DNA of 64,000 nucleotides, taken from contig CAXAMN010008613.1 of the NCBI GenBank assembly GCA_963970005.1, positions 1 to 64,000 on the forward strand, read 5' to 3'. Of this stretch, positions 35,416 to 45,667 are shown in pieces. The translations under genes were made by a program, and so were the position numbers. Below the pieces are notes generated by a model. That model saw only the letters and a program-made list of their open reading frames with translations, was not told the DNA's origin and made no database searches. Positions within the stretch are counted from its first letter, which is position 1. Every line of letters begins with the position of its first letter. Origin of the DNA: Durusdinium trenchii (taxonomy: Eukaryota; Sar; Dinophyceae; Suessiales; Symbiodiniaceae).

Positions 35416-35549
35416 CAGACTCAAAAGGTATCGCTCTGAGTCAAACCATCTGTATCTCCAAGGCCTCTCTTCTGCCGGTGGCTGAAGCAGGCGCAAGCGC
35501 AGAGGCCACTTCAAGGAGGCAACGAGAGCATGTGCACGTTCAAGCAGTG
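35416..35549. other. Left part of an unidentified insert
   Basis: About 130 bases without likeness to the giant element. Its other part is 43897-44018. Together they make an insert of roughly 0.27 kb in the older copy, later split by the insertion at 35570-43876. I do not recognise it. Confidence 0.4.
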
Positions 35550-35569
35550 TTGCTCACCATCCCCATAGC
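35550..35569. repeat. Target-site duplication of nested copy 1, left
   Basis: ttgctcaccatccccatagc is identical to 43877-43896. Together they bracket the nested insertion 35570-43876, whose 3' A tail touches this copy. Up to 3 bases at the other end may be shared with the element. Confidence 0.85.
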
Positions 35570-36292
35570 TTTTTTTTCCACGAGTACGGACGCCGTGTGG
35601 GCATGGTGCCCAGGTCATCATTGAAGGAAGAACAGTCTGATGGTGGAGAAAAGAACAAGGACAACCAAAACAACCCAAAACCAAACAAACCACAGCCCAC
35701 AGGCCGAGTCTCCACCATCACGTAGTCTTTCCTCTGTGCTAGGTGAAACGAGTGAAACGAAAACTAATGACTAGCAATGGGCCTGAACTCACGAACGAAA
35801 AGCATGTCGGCGCAGGTTTGTGCTCTAGCAAAGTCTCCAATAAGGCTTCAAATGGACTTTACATCATGACTACTAGTGACCAGCGGCCACACCACAGTGC
35901 GGCAAAACCGTGGTCACGATGCAGGACAGGAGTATCGCGATACTCCAAAGCCGGCTGCGTCCATGTCAAAATGGAGTAGCGTAGCTATGTTGCATGCCGT
36001 GGAAAAGACCTTTCTTGTAGCACAACCCGTGCAACTGGTTGCACTTACAAGTCCAGAGGCATGTTACCAGGCGGTGATCAAACAGTGGCGGCCATAGCAA
36101 ACGACGAAAGCCTGCAGGTAAGGGTGCGAAAGGGCACATCCCCCCGAAAGGAGGTCAACTCAGCACCCTTCGGCACACAGAGGTGCCAAAAACCAATTAA
36201 AAAAAGGGTGTCTCCTAACTCCGTGAAGTGCTGCGTCATTGCAAAAAAGTGATCTGCTGCGTGCAAGGCCCGTGTGAAACAGGTGAAACTTT

Positions 36293-36311
36293 GGACTATC
36301 CCAGCATGGTA
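36293..36311. repeat. Target-site duplication of nested copy 2, left
   Basis: ggactatcccagcatggta matches 42667-42685 with one difference (c/t). It is part of the 3' UTR of nested copy 1, which served as the target. Confidence 0.85.
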
Positions 36312-36324
36312 ACCAGAAAACATA

Positions 36325-38118
36325 AAGTGCAAGAGGGACAATCGCTGTCCTCTCTTGCAGTCACAGATGCTGCGATGGCTGGTGAAGACCAACCACTTGG
36401 CAGCATTTCTTGAACATGGGCAACCACCGACCACACCAACAGACCGAGCCAGTCGGAATGCTCAAAAGCCGGTGGCTCCCGTTTGCAGGAACCCTGAGAC
36501 ACCATCTGACCACCCTGGATCGGCGCAAGAGCGCCCACACGCTATGACTGAAATTGACATTGCAAGTGATCAAGAGCATGCAGAGAGGAGGCACGGCCGA
36601 CACTAATCTCCAATTGGAATCCGAGCAGAGAGCCATGCAGGCCCTATACGACTATTAAAGCGGCTCGAACGGCCAGAGAAACTGCCAGGCAAAGTTCGCC
36701 ACTCTATGAGTCAGGGATGCAATCGACTTTGAAGCATTGCGATTCACCGCATTGGGGTAGTGACTTGCATTGTGATCCTGATTTTGCCGCACTGTGGTGT
36801 GGCCGCTGGTCACAATACTTTGAAGTAAAATCCCTTGTGAAGCCTTTTTGCGACTTTGCTTAAGCTCAAACCTGCACCGAAATGCTTTTCGCCAGTTCCT
36901 TCAGACCCTTCTTGACACTCTTTCTTGTCTCATCGGTTTCACCTAGCACAGAGGAAAGACTTCTTGATGGTGGAGACGCGGCCTGTGGGCCTTTTTGGTT
37001 TGTGTTCTGTTGGTTTTTTGTTGTTTGTGGTCCGTGTTTTTTTCTCCACCATCCGACTGACTTTCCCTCCCTTCAACGATGACCTGGGCACCATGCCCAC
37101 ACGGCGTCCGTACTCGTGGAAAAAAAGGTGCCGCTCCCCGCATTCCCCACAAAGGACATGATGACAGTGCGCATAAAGGTGAGGGCATTAACATCTTTTT
37201 CCTTTGTTGTCTGCGATTTCCCCTTCCACTCCTTGTGCTGTTCCTGTGCCCTAGTGTCTGTGTTGATCATCAAAGGAACAGCACCTTGCGATGAAAGCGA
37301 GGAGACCATACTGCCAGAATCGGAGGCTTGCATAAAGGGCGAGCTGTTTGTAAGTGAGGAAGGGGCATGCTGGATGCCCACTCTTCACAAAAGCGAAAAC
37401 GTTGGACAGGGGAGCAGCAAGACTTCACTTGTACGGAGAAGGTCTCCTACAAAGGCCTGGTTGATTTCGTCTGGAATGTCTGCAAAGGAGAAGCCTCGGA
37501 GTGCTTGTTCGGTCACTCTTTTGCAGAAACATCAGATGCTACCCACCAATGACCTCTTTGTCTGTCTACCGGTGCAAATACTGCCTGACTGGTTGTAGCC
37601 ATGGAGCGGCAGGGCTTCACGCCCGCGGAAATGAAGGGCGCTATGGTTCCCGACCAAAAGAAGAGGGTGCTGAAGACAACTTCGTGCTCGTTGTGGGAGT
37701 GCACACTCAAGACATTGCTTACGACCGATGCTCCTGGATGCCTGATACTTCCAGAGGGACAACTGCCAAACACTCCACTGCTGACTTGCCTGCAGAAGAA
37801 GCTGCCTCTGACGCGGTCAGCTGAACGGTTGCCAAGACTTGCTCTCCCTGTGCCAGTGGGGCTTGCTGAACCACCAGAAGAAAGCACTGAGGAAGCCACG
37901 GAGGACGAGAGCACCGCAGCTGAACCCAACTGTGCCTTTGCCAAGGGATGTGGACGGTTCGGCATGGTTATACTGGATTAGCAACGGCGCTTGGCAATTT
38001 CGAGCAAGGGAACATCGAAGCAGAAAGTGCTGTGGCTGCCTCCGGGCTACGGGTTGCCATGTCCCGCACAGGGTGGCATCTGCTGTCTCCCCGCTTTATG
38101 CTGTTGCGGAAGGTAACA
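36325..38118 (+). pseudogene. Broken copy of P569 and its C-terminal segment
   Basis: 36325-36705 matches the N-terminal half of P569 (MTEIDIASDQEHAERR). 37130-37540 lies on the minus strand and matches the middle (KEKDVNALTFMRTVIMSFV). 37540-38118 returns to plus (LPTNDLFVCLPVQILPDW, then LPVPVGLAEPPE). A short 3'-end copy interrupts it at about 36712-37126. Confidence 0.75.
36712..37126 (+). mobile_element. Nested copy 3: short 3'-end copy inside copy 2
   Basis: Only the last 0.4 kb of the element is present, in plus orientation, ending in GTCCGTACTCGTGG and A7 (37120-37126). The 5' limit is approximate. A flanking repeat is possible (gttcgccactc / ggtgccgctcc) but too diverged to be sure. 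Confidence 0.65.
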
Positions 38119-38277
38119 ATAAACCGTTACCTGTTAATTTTAAGAACTTCCAGAGTTGCAAAATTGAGAACTGTTTATACTGAAGAGTAACAGACAAAGC
38201 AGTACTTGTGTCGTTACATATCGATGACATTCTTGATACAACTTTTCCTCGACAATCTTCCAACTTCTTGCAATCGA
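38119..38277. other. Short AT-rich insert in the P569 C-terminal copy
   Basis: About 160 bases that have no counterpart in the main element separate RFMLLRKV from CNRFNHGYPF. The insert begins with GGTAACAATAAACCGTTACC, a 6 bp stem. Its origin is unknown. Confidence 0.4.
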
Positions 38278-38606
38278 TTTAACCATGGATATCCTTTCAC
38301 TCCCAAGATGGCAGATCGCCCATACAATCAATATGGCCCATATCTCTGCTCCGAAGATCGATGGGATCAGCTCTGTGTTTGGCTCACTGGAACTCCAACT
38401 TTGGACTTCAACTCGCGGGCCACAAGCAGGCGCTTCGCGACCACATGGGCTACAGTCAAGAAGCCTCCGACCCAAGTAATAAAGCTCGCCGGACTGTCCC
38501 CCCTCCAGGAGCGGGAAGCTCCTCGTCGGCAGCAAGGTCTTCCTGGCACAGTAGGCCCCCCCCATCGCCTTCGCCCTGTAGGTGGTCCCACGGGCGGTGG
38601 CAGTAA
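38278..38606 (+). pseudogene. Copy of the P569 C-terminal segment
   Basis: Matches the main element through HGYPFTPKMADRPYNQYGP and the Pro-rich end, with frame changes. Confidence 0.65.
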
Positions 38607-38881
38607 GGTAGTCGACAGTAGGGGTCCTCCCACAGCAGCCGTCTCCTCGTCGGGTGGGTGGTCTTAGCCACCCTCCTTCTTGTGGCCTAATTGTCATCAC
38701 AGTTTTCGCAATGGCCAAATGTCCGGTATCTCAGTTGTTTGGCTCAAGCAAATCGAGCAAACACGCTCGGACTACCGCCTACGCGACAATGCCGCCTCAC
38801 CAAGACCGTTATGAGGTCAGCCTCGAGTTGGTTACCATAGCAGGTACGGAATATGCAGTGCAAGCAGACCTCTTCCAATAT

Positions 38882-38985
38882 TGTGAAAAGTAGCGTACAG
38901 CGCACGTGTACAGCGTATGGCTCACCTANNNNNNNNNNGCTCAAGAGCGGGACCGAAAAGGGCGCGTTGCTACTGTGTTTTCACA
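38882..38985. mobile_element. Small inverted-repeat (MITE-like) element with an assembly gap inside
   Basis: TGTGAAAAGTAGC at the left mirrors GCTACTGTGTTTTCACA at the right with a 4-base insertion. The element is flanked by AATAT on both sides (38877-38881 and 38986-38990). Removing it with one AATAT restores the LRR reading frame (CAATATGAGGATG). Ten Ns at 38929-38938 mean its true length is unknown. Confidence 0.7.
38929..38938. other. Assembly gap (10 N)
   Basis: Run of N in the deposited sequence; the real length is unknown. It falls inside the small inverted-repeat element. Confidence 0.99.
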
Positions 38986-40170
38986 AATATGAGGATGTAG
39001 CAAAGCTGGAAGACGACATTCTTTGCTTTCTGCCGACAGTCTCTGATTTAGATGTCTTCGGCTGTGAACTGGAGTTGCTCGGCCTTCACACGCAGCAACT
39101 CCTGCCAGAGGCATTCCGCACGCTGCTCCTGCAACGACCGCAACTACAAATTGTAGTTCGTCTCTGCATGGTAGATGGACATTCCATCTGGCAGTTCCAG
39201 AAAGACGGCAAGGAAAGCTACCCCAAAGCTGTTCGTGTTCCGGCCAACCCGCGAGGGGAAATTGCTGACAGAGCATTTCATGCTGCACCCTCGCTCCGGC
39301 ACGTGGAAGTGGCAACTGGCATTCAACATGTAGGAATTGCGGCCTGGCAGAGTTGTCAGCAACTGCAAATTGTCTCGCTTCCACCCTCGGTCATAAGTCT
39401 GGCGGCAGTGGGCAAATGTGGCAGAGAGTAGGGCTGTGATTTTTGTGCCCATGAGGTTGACCTCCACAAGTCTTTTGCAATTTTCACAGGCCCGCGGCCT
39501 GATAGTGGAAGTCACTCCGTAAGCAGAGCTGTTCAATGCCTGCGCCACAAAATGCACCTTCAGGCAGCGCTCGAGGTTTGTTAGTATGGTCCATGTCAAA
39601 GGTGATGGTTGTGGCGTGAGGCAACTCTCGAAAGCATATTTGCCTAGCTGTGCCCCTGGTGCCAGGACGTTGCTGTCCTCTGTTTCATGACTGACTCCAA
39701 CTCGACCTACTGGGGAGCAGCACTCCGCAAACACCCTTCGGCTGTATTGGACACAACTCGGGGTGGCCACCTCTCGCAGCACATAGCACCCCTAGAAAGT
39801 CTCTTCCCCGACGGAGCTCAGTGACATAGGCAACCGTGCATTCTGCGGGTGTGAGCAACTGCAATGATTTACCCCTCTGGATTGGGGTGACATTGAACAG
39901 TGGGTGCAGGCAGAGCACAATGCCTTCTTTATGTGTGACAAATTTGAAAAACCCCTGTGGGTGGAGCTGCTCCCCGCGGAAGGACCCGATTCGGACGCTT
40001 TTGATGAGGAGCTATACCACGAGTACTCCTAATATCATGCCAGTCCATGAGAGGCTCAAGATGGGTGCCTTAGCATCTGTCTTCAGGAAACATCCCTGGC
40101 CTTAGGAACAGCCCATGAGCAGACTCGGACACTTTTGGCTCAAACAATAATTGCAAATAGCTTGCCGCAC

Positions 40171-41406
40171 ATGGAGCTCGACGATTCATCCATGATTAGC
40201 ACTCCTCCTGAAAAGGAGCCGGTCATGGAATGCTCCCTGATGCTGACCACGCTTTCGGGAGTGACTTTTCAGGTCTCTCTCAGTGTTGCAAAGTTTGACC
40301 GCTTTGAGGATCTAGAGGACCAGGTCATGGACTATCTGGCCTCTGTTACTGATCTCAAAGTGTTTGGGTGCTCCATCGATTTTCTACAAACTGCCACACA
40401 GACTTACCTAGAGGACCCAAGCTACAGCAAGGCATGGCATACACCATTGTCTTCAAGAACTGCAGTGTTATCCTGCCATCTCAAGAACAACTTGATGGTT
40501 GCCCTATCCATCACATTCTGCTAGCCGTTCATGTCCCTATGAACCCAGAAGAAATCGTCTGAAGGGGCCTTTGCAGGGGTTCCACGTCTGCGACACGTCA
40601 GTGTAGAGTCAGGCATCAGGCTCATTGGAGCAGAGGCTTGGCAAAATTGCCGACAGCTCCGCATTGTCAAACTGCCGGCCACGGTTGTAGGCATTTCCGA
40701 TAACGTCTTCCGTGACTGCGAACTACTAAACAGTGTCTTGGCTCCGGGTTGTCGAGATTTTGGATACAAAGCCTTTGCGGAATGCTGTTCCTTGCAATGG
40801 GTGTATGCATCGGAAGGGGTTGCAAATATGTTCAACAGCGAAGCCAAGTTTGGGCAATACCTCTTCCAAGGGTGTATTAACCTTGCTGAGTTTACCTTAA
40901 GTGAGCTTCCATCCCCCCGAGGGTCAGCACTGCAAGCTAGGACCAGTGAGCTGGCACCGGGCTGTCTTAGCTCTACAGGAATCACCGCGCTTGCTCTCAC
41001 AAAGCATTTTGTAGCTATTGGAGCGCATGCGTGCGACAGTTGCCGACTGCTTAAGAGTGTAGACCTTTGCAACACCAATGTTGAGGAAATTCCGGAATTC
41101 ACCTTTGTGCACTGCACTAGCCTCAGAGAAGTCCTCCTTCCGACAACCCTCCATACAATCCGAGTCAAAGCCTTTATGAACTGTGCCGCCCTAGTTGAGC
41201 TTGCCATCCCGCCCTCACTAAGATACATTGGAAGTAGGGCTTTCTTGGATTGCACTGTTTTTAGGAGGCTTACCAAGATGCCAGGAAGGCACAAATGGCG
41301 AGGAGTCTATGCTGAAGAAAATGCTTTCGCCATTTGTCCTGCTATGAGATGGCCACCCTGGCTGCATATGATCCCGGACATGGGGTATACCCCTGGTCTT
41401 GGATGA
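40171..41406 (+). pseudogene. Broken copy of LRR gene 2
   Basis: The ATG at 40171 matches that at 7592 (MELDDSSMISTPPE). The frame is lost near 40420 and 40560 and restored from about 40738 to the stop. The bases 40132-40142 before it read TTTTGGCTCAA, like the spliced-leader end, a stretch missing from the main copy. Confidence 0.8.
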
Positions 41407-42658
41407 AAACAAGCCTTTCTGGCCGCAGCTACCGCGGTCTCACAGTTACTCATTAAGAGTCTGGGCGCACGCCTTAGCGCGAGTCCAGGGTAGGCCAGAA
41501 GCAGAGGAGCTGAGGAGCCAGAAGTAGTCCATACCAGGACAAATTCCATAGGGGAGCTGAGGATCATCGCAATACAAGCCCTTCTTCAGAGCACCCTTCC
41601 ATAGGAGGTTCCATCCATTACCTGCAATGAGTTCGGGAAGAAGACTCTCCAGACCTGCAAAGACCAGCAATGTGTTCGCAGCTGGAATTGTGGACAAGCA
41701 CACCGACAGCAGGTTACGGCAAGTGAGATGCGCAAGCACTAAGTAGGATCACCGACCTCTTTTCGCCATTCGCAACGCTGTGAGCCAATAGGAATGAGAG
41801 CCTTTGCTCCTCGTTCCTAACAGGCGGGTGGTAGAGAGTGGCAATGGAGGATGCCCAGGGGGAACCTTAGTTCCCTTTGTTGATGTCCGACATTTCCAAT
41901 TTTGTACAAAGAGGTACAGATACCATGCTAGGATAGTCCAAAGTTTCACCTGTTTCACACGGGCCTTGCACGCAGCAGATCACTTTTTGCAAAGACGCAG
42001 CAATTCACGGAGTTAGGAGACACCCTTTTTTTAATTGGTTTTTGGCACCTCTGTGTGCCGAAGGGTGCTGAGTTGACCTCCCTTCGGGGGGGTGTGCCCT
42101 TTCGCACCCTTACCTGCAGGCTTTCGTCGTTTGCTATGGCCGCCACTGTTTGATCACCGCCTGGTAACATGCCTCTGGACTTGTAAGTGCAACCAGTTGC
42201 ACGGGTTGTGCTACAAGAAAGGTCTTTTCCACGGCATGCAACATAGCTACGCTACTCCATTTTGACATGGACGCAGCCGGCTTTGGAGTATCGCGATACT
42301 CCTGTCCTGCATCGTGACCACGGTTTTGCCGCACTGTGGTGTGGCCGCTGGTCACTAGTAGTCATGATGTAAAGTCCATTTGAAGCCTTATTGGAGACTT
42401 TGCTAGAGCACAAACCTGCGCCGACATGCTTTTCGTTCGTGAGTTCAGGCCCATTGCTAGTCATTAGTTTTCGTTTCACTCGTTTCACCTAGCACAGAGG
42501 AAAGACTACGTGATGGTGGAGACTCGGCCTGTGGGCTGTGGTTTGTTTGGTTTTGGGTTGTTTTGGTTGTCCTTGTTCTTTTCTCCACCATCAGACTGTT
42601 CTTCCCTTCCTTCAATGATGACCTGGGCACCATGCCCACACGGCGTCCGTACTCGTGG
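41407..42658 (+). other. 3' UTR of nested copy 2
   Basis: Homologous to 4744-6344 but shorter. The last 0.7 kb is nearly identical to 35578-36292 in nested copy 1. Both hairpins are present. Confidence 0.75.
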
Positions 42659-42666
42659 AAAAAAAA

Positions 42667-42685
42667 GGACTATCCTAGCATGGTA
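42667..42685. repeat. Target-site duplication of nested copy 2, right
   Basis: ggactatcctagcatggta, directly after the A8 tail; it pairs with 36293-36311. Confidence 0.85.
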
Positions 42686-43322
42686 TCTGTACCTCTTTGT
42701 ACAAAATTGGAAATGTCGGACATCAACAAAGGGAACTAAGGTTCCCCCTAGGCATCCTCCATTGCCACTCTCTACCACCCGCCTGTTAGGAACGAGGAGC
42801 TAAGGCTCTCATTCCTATTGGCTCACAGCGTTGCGAATGGCGAAAAGAGGTCGGTGATCCTACTTAGTGCTTCCGCATCTCACTTGCCGTAACTTGCTGG
42901 CGGTGTGCTTATCCACCATTCCAGCTGCGAACACATTGCTGGTCTTTGCAGGTCTGGAGAGTCTTCTTCCCTTTGATCACTGGCATCTGTCGACAGCTCT
43001 CGGCGCTGCCTGGACCAGACGGGTCGCCCACCTTTGTCAAGTACACATGTCCTTTGCTATGTGTTGTTTTTTTCCCTTGCTTGCACCTTGCTCAAAAGTG
43101 CGTGCTGCCTGCAAGAGCGCGTAGCGCCATGGTACTCAGGGATGGAACCTCCTATGGAAGGGTACTCTGAAGAAAGGCTTGTTTTGCGATGATCCTCAGC
43201 TCCCCTATGGAATTTGGCCTGGTATGGCTTCTGGCCTTCCCTGGACTCGCGCTAAGGCGTGCGCCCAGACTCTTAATGAGTAACTGTGAGACCGCGATAG
43301 CTGTGGCCAAAAAGGCTTGTTT

Positions 43323-43876
43323 TCATCCAAGACCAGGGGTATATCCCATGTCCGAGATCATATGCAGCCAGAGTGGCCATCTCATAGCAGGACAAATGGC
43401 GAAAGCATTTTCTTCAGCATAGACTCCTCGCCATTTGTGCCTTCCTGGCATTTTGGCAAGCCTCTTAAAAACAGTGCAATCCAAGAAAGCCCTACTTCCA
43501 ATGTATCTTAGTGAGGGCGGGATGGCAAGCTCAACTAGGGCTGCGCAGTTCATAAAGGCTTTGACTCGGATTGTATGGAGAGTTGTCGGAAGGAGGACTT
43601 CTCTGAGGCTAGTGCAGCGCACAAAGGTGAATTCCGGAATTTCCTCAACATTGGTGTTGCAAAGGTCTACACTCTTAAGCAGTCGGCAACTGTCGCACGC
43701 ATGCGCTCCAATAGCTACAAAATGCTTTGTGAGAGCGAGTGCGGTGATTCCCGTAGAGCTAAGACAGCCCGGTGCTCACTGGTTCAGCTTGCAGTGCTGA
43801 CCCTCGGGGGGATGGAAGCTCACTCAAGGTAAACTCAGCAAGGTTAATACACCCTTGGAAGAGGTATTGCCCAAAC
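43323..43876 (-). pseudogene. 3' part of LRR gene 2 in nested copy 1
   Basis: Minus strand, C-terminal LRR units only (LREVLLPTTLHTIRVKAF). It is cut at 43876 where the copy is 5'-truncated and the 20 bp target duplication starts. Confidence 0.8.
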
Positions 43877-43896
43877 TTGCTCACCATCCCCATAGC
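43877..43896. repeat. Target-site duplication of nested copy 1, right
   Basis: Identical to 35550-35569. Confidence 0.85.
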
Positions 43897-44018
43897 GATG
43901 TGCCAACGAATAAGCTTCGGCTCCAGTGCGTTTCAGCTTCCACCGCCGCTAAAGGGTAGCGAATGATCATTTTGCAGTGTGGGGGTGATAGATCTTTTGG
44001 AGACGACTTAATTGAATC
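43897..44018. other. Right part of an unidentified insert
   Basis: Partner of 35416-35549. No known feature. Confidence 0.4.
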
Positions 44019-44147
44019 CAAGAGGCATAGTAGTTGGTAGTGTTCAGACAGTGGCGGCCATAGCAAACGACGAAAGCCTGCAGGTAAGGGTGCGAAAGGC
44101 ACACCCCCCCCGAAGGGAGGTCATCTCGGCACCCTTCGGCACACAAA
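44019..44147 (-). mobile_element. 3' UTR fragment of the older copy
   Basis: Matches main-element positions 5205-5330 and continues in element coordinates exactly at 35415. The older copy was therefore one piece before the insertions. Confidence 0.65.
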
Positions 44148-44149
44148 GG

Positions 44150-44606
44150 TGAGAGACAGCTCTGCTTTGTGAGAACCAGCCTGAGGCGCCTCACCTGCCC
44201 GGCATAGTGTTCAACGAGGTAAAGGGGTGCTGGTCCCTCCTACAGGAGGTGTGGCTCAGTGGCATGAGCAGATTCCGCATGGACATCTAACAGGCCCATT
44301 TCAAAGTGTCCTTTGCTTGGGTGGTGCCAGGCACTGTGTTGGAAGTGGGCACAGTGCAGACACCATGTAAGAGCGCAGCAATGACTTGTGTGGCACCCTC
44401 AAGCCCATGCATGTTGAGTAGGCACGCCAGAACCGGTCCGTAGCTCTGCTAAGAGCAACGTTGGCCCTGGTGTGACAAAGTAGAATTCTTTGTCAAAGTC
44501 TGGCCCGGAGTGGCCACTAAGAAAGCTGGATTGTCCATGCAGGATGATGCAGTGCTTCGCCGTTGCAACTTTGACCGCTGTTTCAACGTTGGTGTTGCGG
44601 CGGAAC
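44150..44606 (-). pseudogene. Helicase C-terminal fragment of the older copy
   Basis: In changing frames the minus strand reads AVKVATAKHCIILHG and FLSGHSGPDFDKEF, like the main helicase at 12000-12180. It continues across the insertion 44607-48048 into 48049-48884. Its junction with the 3' UTR fragment at 44147 is an internal deletion of the LRR and P569 genes. Confidence 0.6.
44586..44606. repeat. Target-site duplication of the copy at 44607-48048, left
   Basis: gttggtgttgcggcggaactg matches 48049-48069 with two differences. The split helicase frame rejoins when one repeat is removed (RRNTN then VETAVKVA). Confidence 0.7.
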
Positions 44607-44682
44607 TGCCTTTGTAGGGGTTCCGCGTCTGCGACATGTCAGTGTTGAGTCAGGTATCAGGCTCTTGGAGCAGAGGCGTGGG

Positions 44683-45667
44683 TAGGGAGGAGCGTGGACC
44701 CGCGAGGGTTTCACGGTTGGTGGGAAGTGGTTTCCATTTAAGAATGTCTTAAGATCCACTGACCTGGAACCATGAATGGACATGGTTACGTCACACTTCC
44801 TTGCCGGCCAGTTGATGCTGTCCTTGGTGACTTGGATGTGTCAGCTGGTGCTGCGTGGTCGACGGGCCACAGCGCCATCCACTCCTTGGGACACCGGCTC
44901 TTGTGGTTGTTCCTTTGGATGGTCAGGCAAGTTGGGTGAACCCCTGCGTGGAGACTCTTCCGGCGTCTCCTGGAGTCTCTGCTGAGGGGGGTCAGGCTTC
45001 ATTGATTGGTTGTTGACTTGGTGGTGTGGTTGGAAATGAATGGTTTGGATGATCGGTTCCTTCTCTTCTGGGGTTGGTTCCGTGACTCCTCTCCACGTCC
45101 TCCTCATCACCGCCCAGGGAAATGAATGATCTGGATGATCTTCACCTTTCTTTCGAGATTGGTGTAGTGATTCCCTTCCACGTCCCTGGGGGTGGACTTC
45201 TGGTCTTTGTTGTGTCCTGGCTAACGGTCAAAGTTCGTGAGGGAGCCAAGCTCCACACGGATCAGACCGTCGGTTCCTCCGTGACGAATGCCAGTCTTCC
45301 AGCCAGTGGTCACGGTGTCGGGGGCAACCTGGACCTCCTGTCTCTTTCCTTTCCTTCGGGTTTGGGGGTCATAGGTGGGGTGGAATCGCTATCGACTGGG
45401 TCACCCAGCGGTCGAGGTTCTGGCTATCTCGGCTTAATGCACAGTCAGGCCTCAGTTGGATCCTACACCAAGGATCGAGCTGGGCTGCAGGGGGACCACA
45501 CCCCGAAAGGGAGAGGATATAAGGTCAAGAACCGAAATTCCTCACGTGGGAACCTCTGCAGGCCACATTGGACCCAGGTTGTGGCTCACCAGTGCTTGTC
45601 GGTCCTTTGTGGTGGAAAGGTACCGCCCCAGGGTGCGCCCCAAGAGGGAGCCCAAAGGTACCAAGCG
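44683..45667. other. About 1 kb insert of unknown origin
   Basis: It interrupts LRR gene 2 between GAGGCGTGG and CAAAATTGTC. It has no likeness to the giant element. A minus-strand frame at 44841-45110 is Pro/Glu/Gln-rich (EEKEPIIQTIHFQ). It may be part of another retroelement. I see neither inverted repeats nor a clear target duplication. Confidence 0.4.

Larger units (their letters stand above)
38789..40020 (+). pseudogene. Broken copy of LRR gene 1
   Basis: It begins with an ATG at 38789 equivalent to that at 8937. The beta-grasp region is interrupted at 38882-38985 by a small inverted-repeat element. The middle (about 39405-39800) is inverted in place and reads on the minus strand (REVATPSCVQYSRRVFAECC). 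The end returns to plus (FTPLDWGDIEQW). Confidence 0.8.
36312..42666 (+). mobile_element. Nested copy 2: 5'-truncated plus-strand copy of the 3' third of the element
   Basis: It contains, in element order, parts of P569, its C-terminal segment, LRR 1, LRR 2, the 3' UTR and an A8 tail (42659-42666). It is bracketed by the 19 bp repeat. Several frames are broken, two segments are inverted in place (about 37130-37540 and 39405-39800), and two smaller insertions are present. It shows that the 3' gene order of the main element is shared by an independent copy. Confidence 0.85.
35570..43876 (-). mobile_element. Nested copy 1: 5'-truncated minus-strand copy, itself interrupted
   Basis: Its 3' terminus and A8 tail are at 35578-35570 and it is truncated within LRR gene 2 at 43876. 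Its own sequence is 43876-42686 plus 36311-35570, about 1.9 kb; the middle is nested copy 2. The two pieces join exactly in element coordinates at GGATAGTCC. Flanking 20 bp direct repeats prove a separate insertion. Confidence 0.85.

Noticed and set aside
35570-36300. The recurrent 0.7 kb unit as an independent SINE or MITE
   Set aside because: It is the last part of the giant element's 3' UTR: in the main copy it is continuous with the LRR genes, and its copies are 5'-truncated at different points.
37130-37540. Classic twin-priming inversion of copy 2
   Set aside because: Element sequence of normal orientation lies upstream (36325-36705), so only an internal piece is flipped, not the whole 5' part.
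35416-44018. The short insert as a DNA transposon with inverted ends
   Set aside because: Its two ends are not inverted repeats of each other and no clear target duplication was found.
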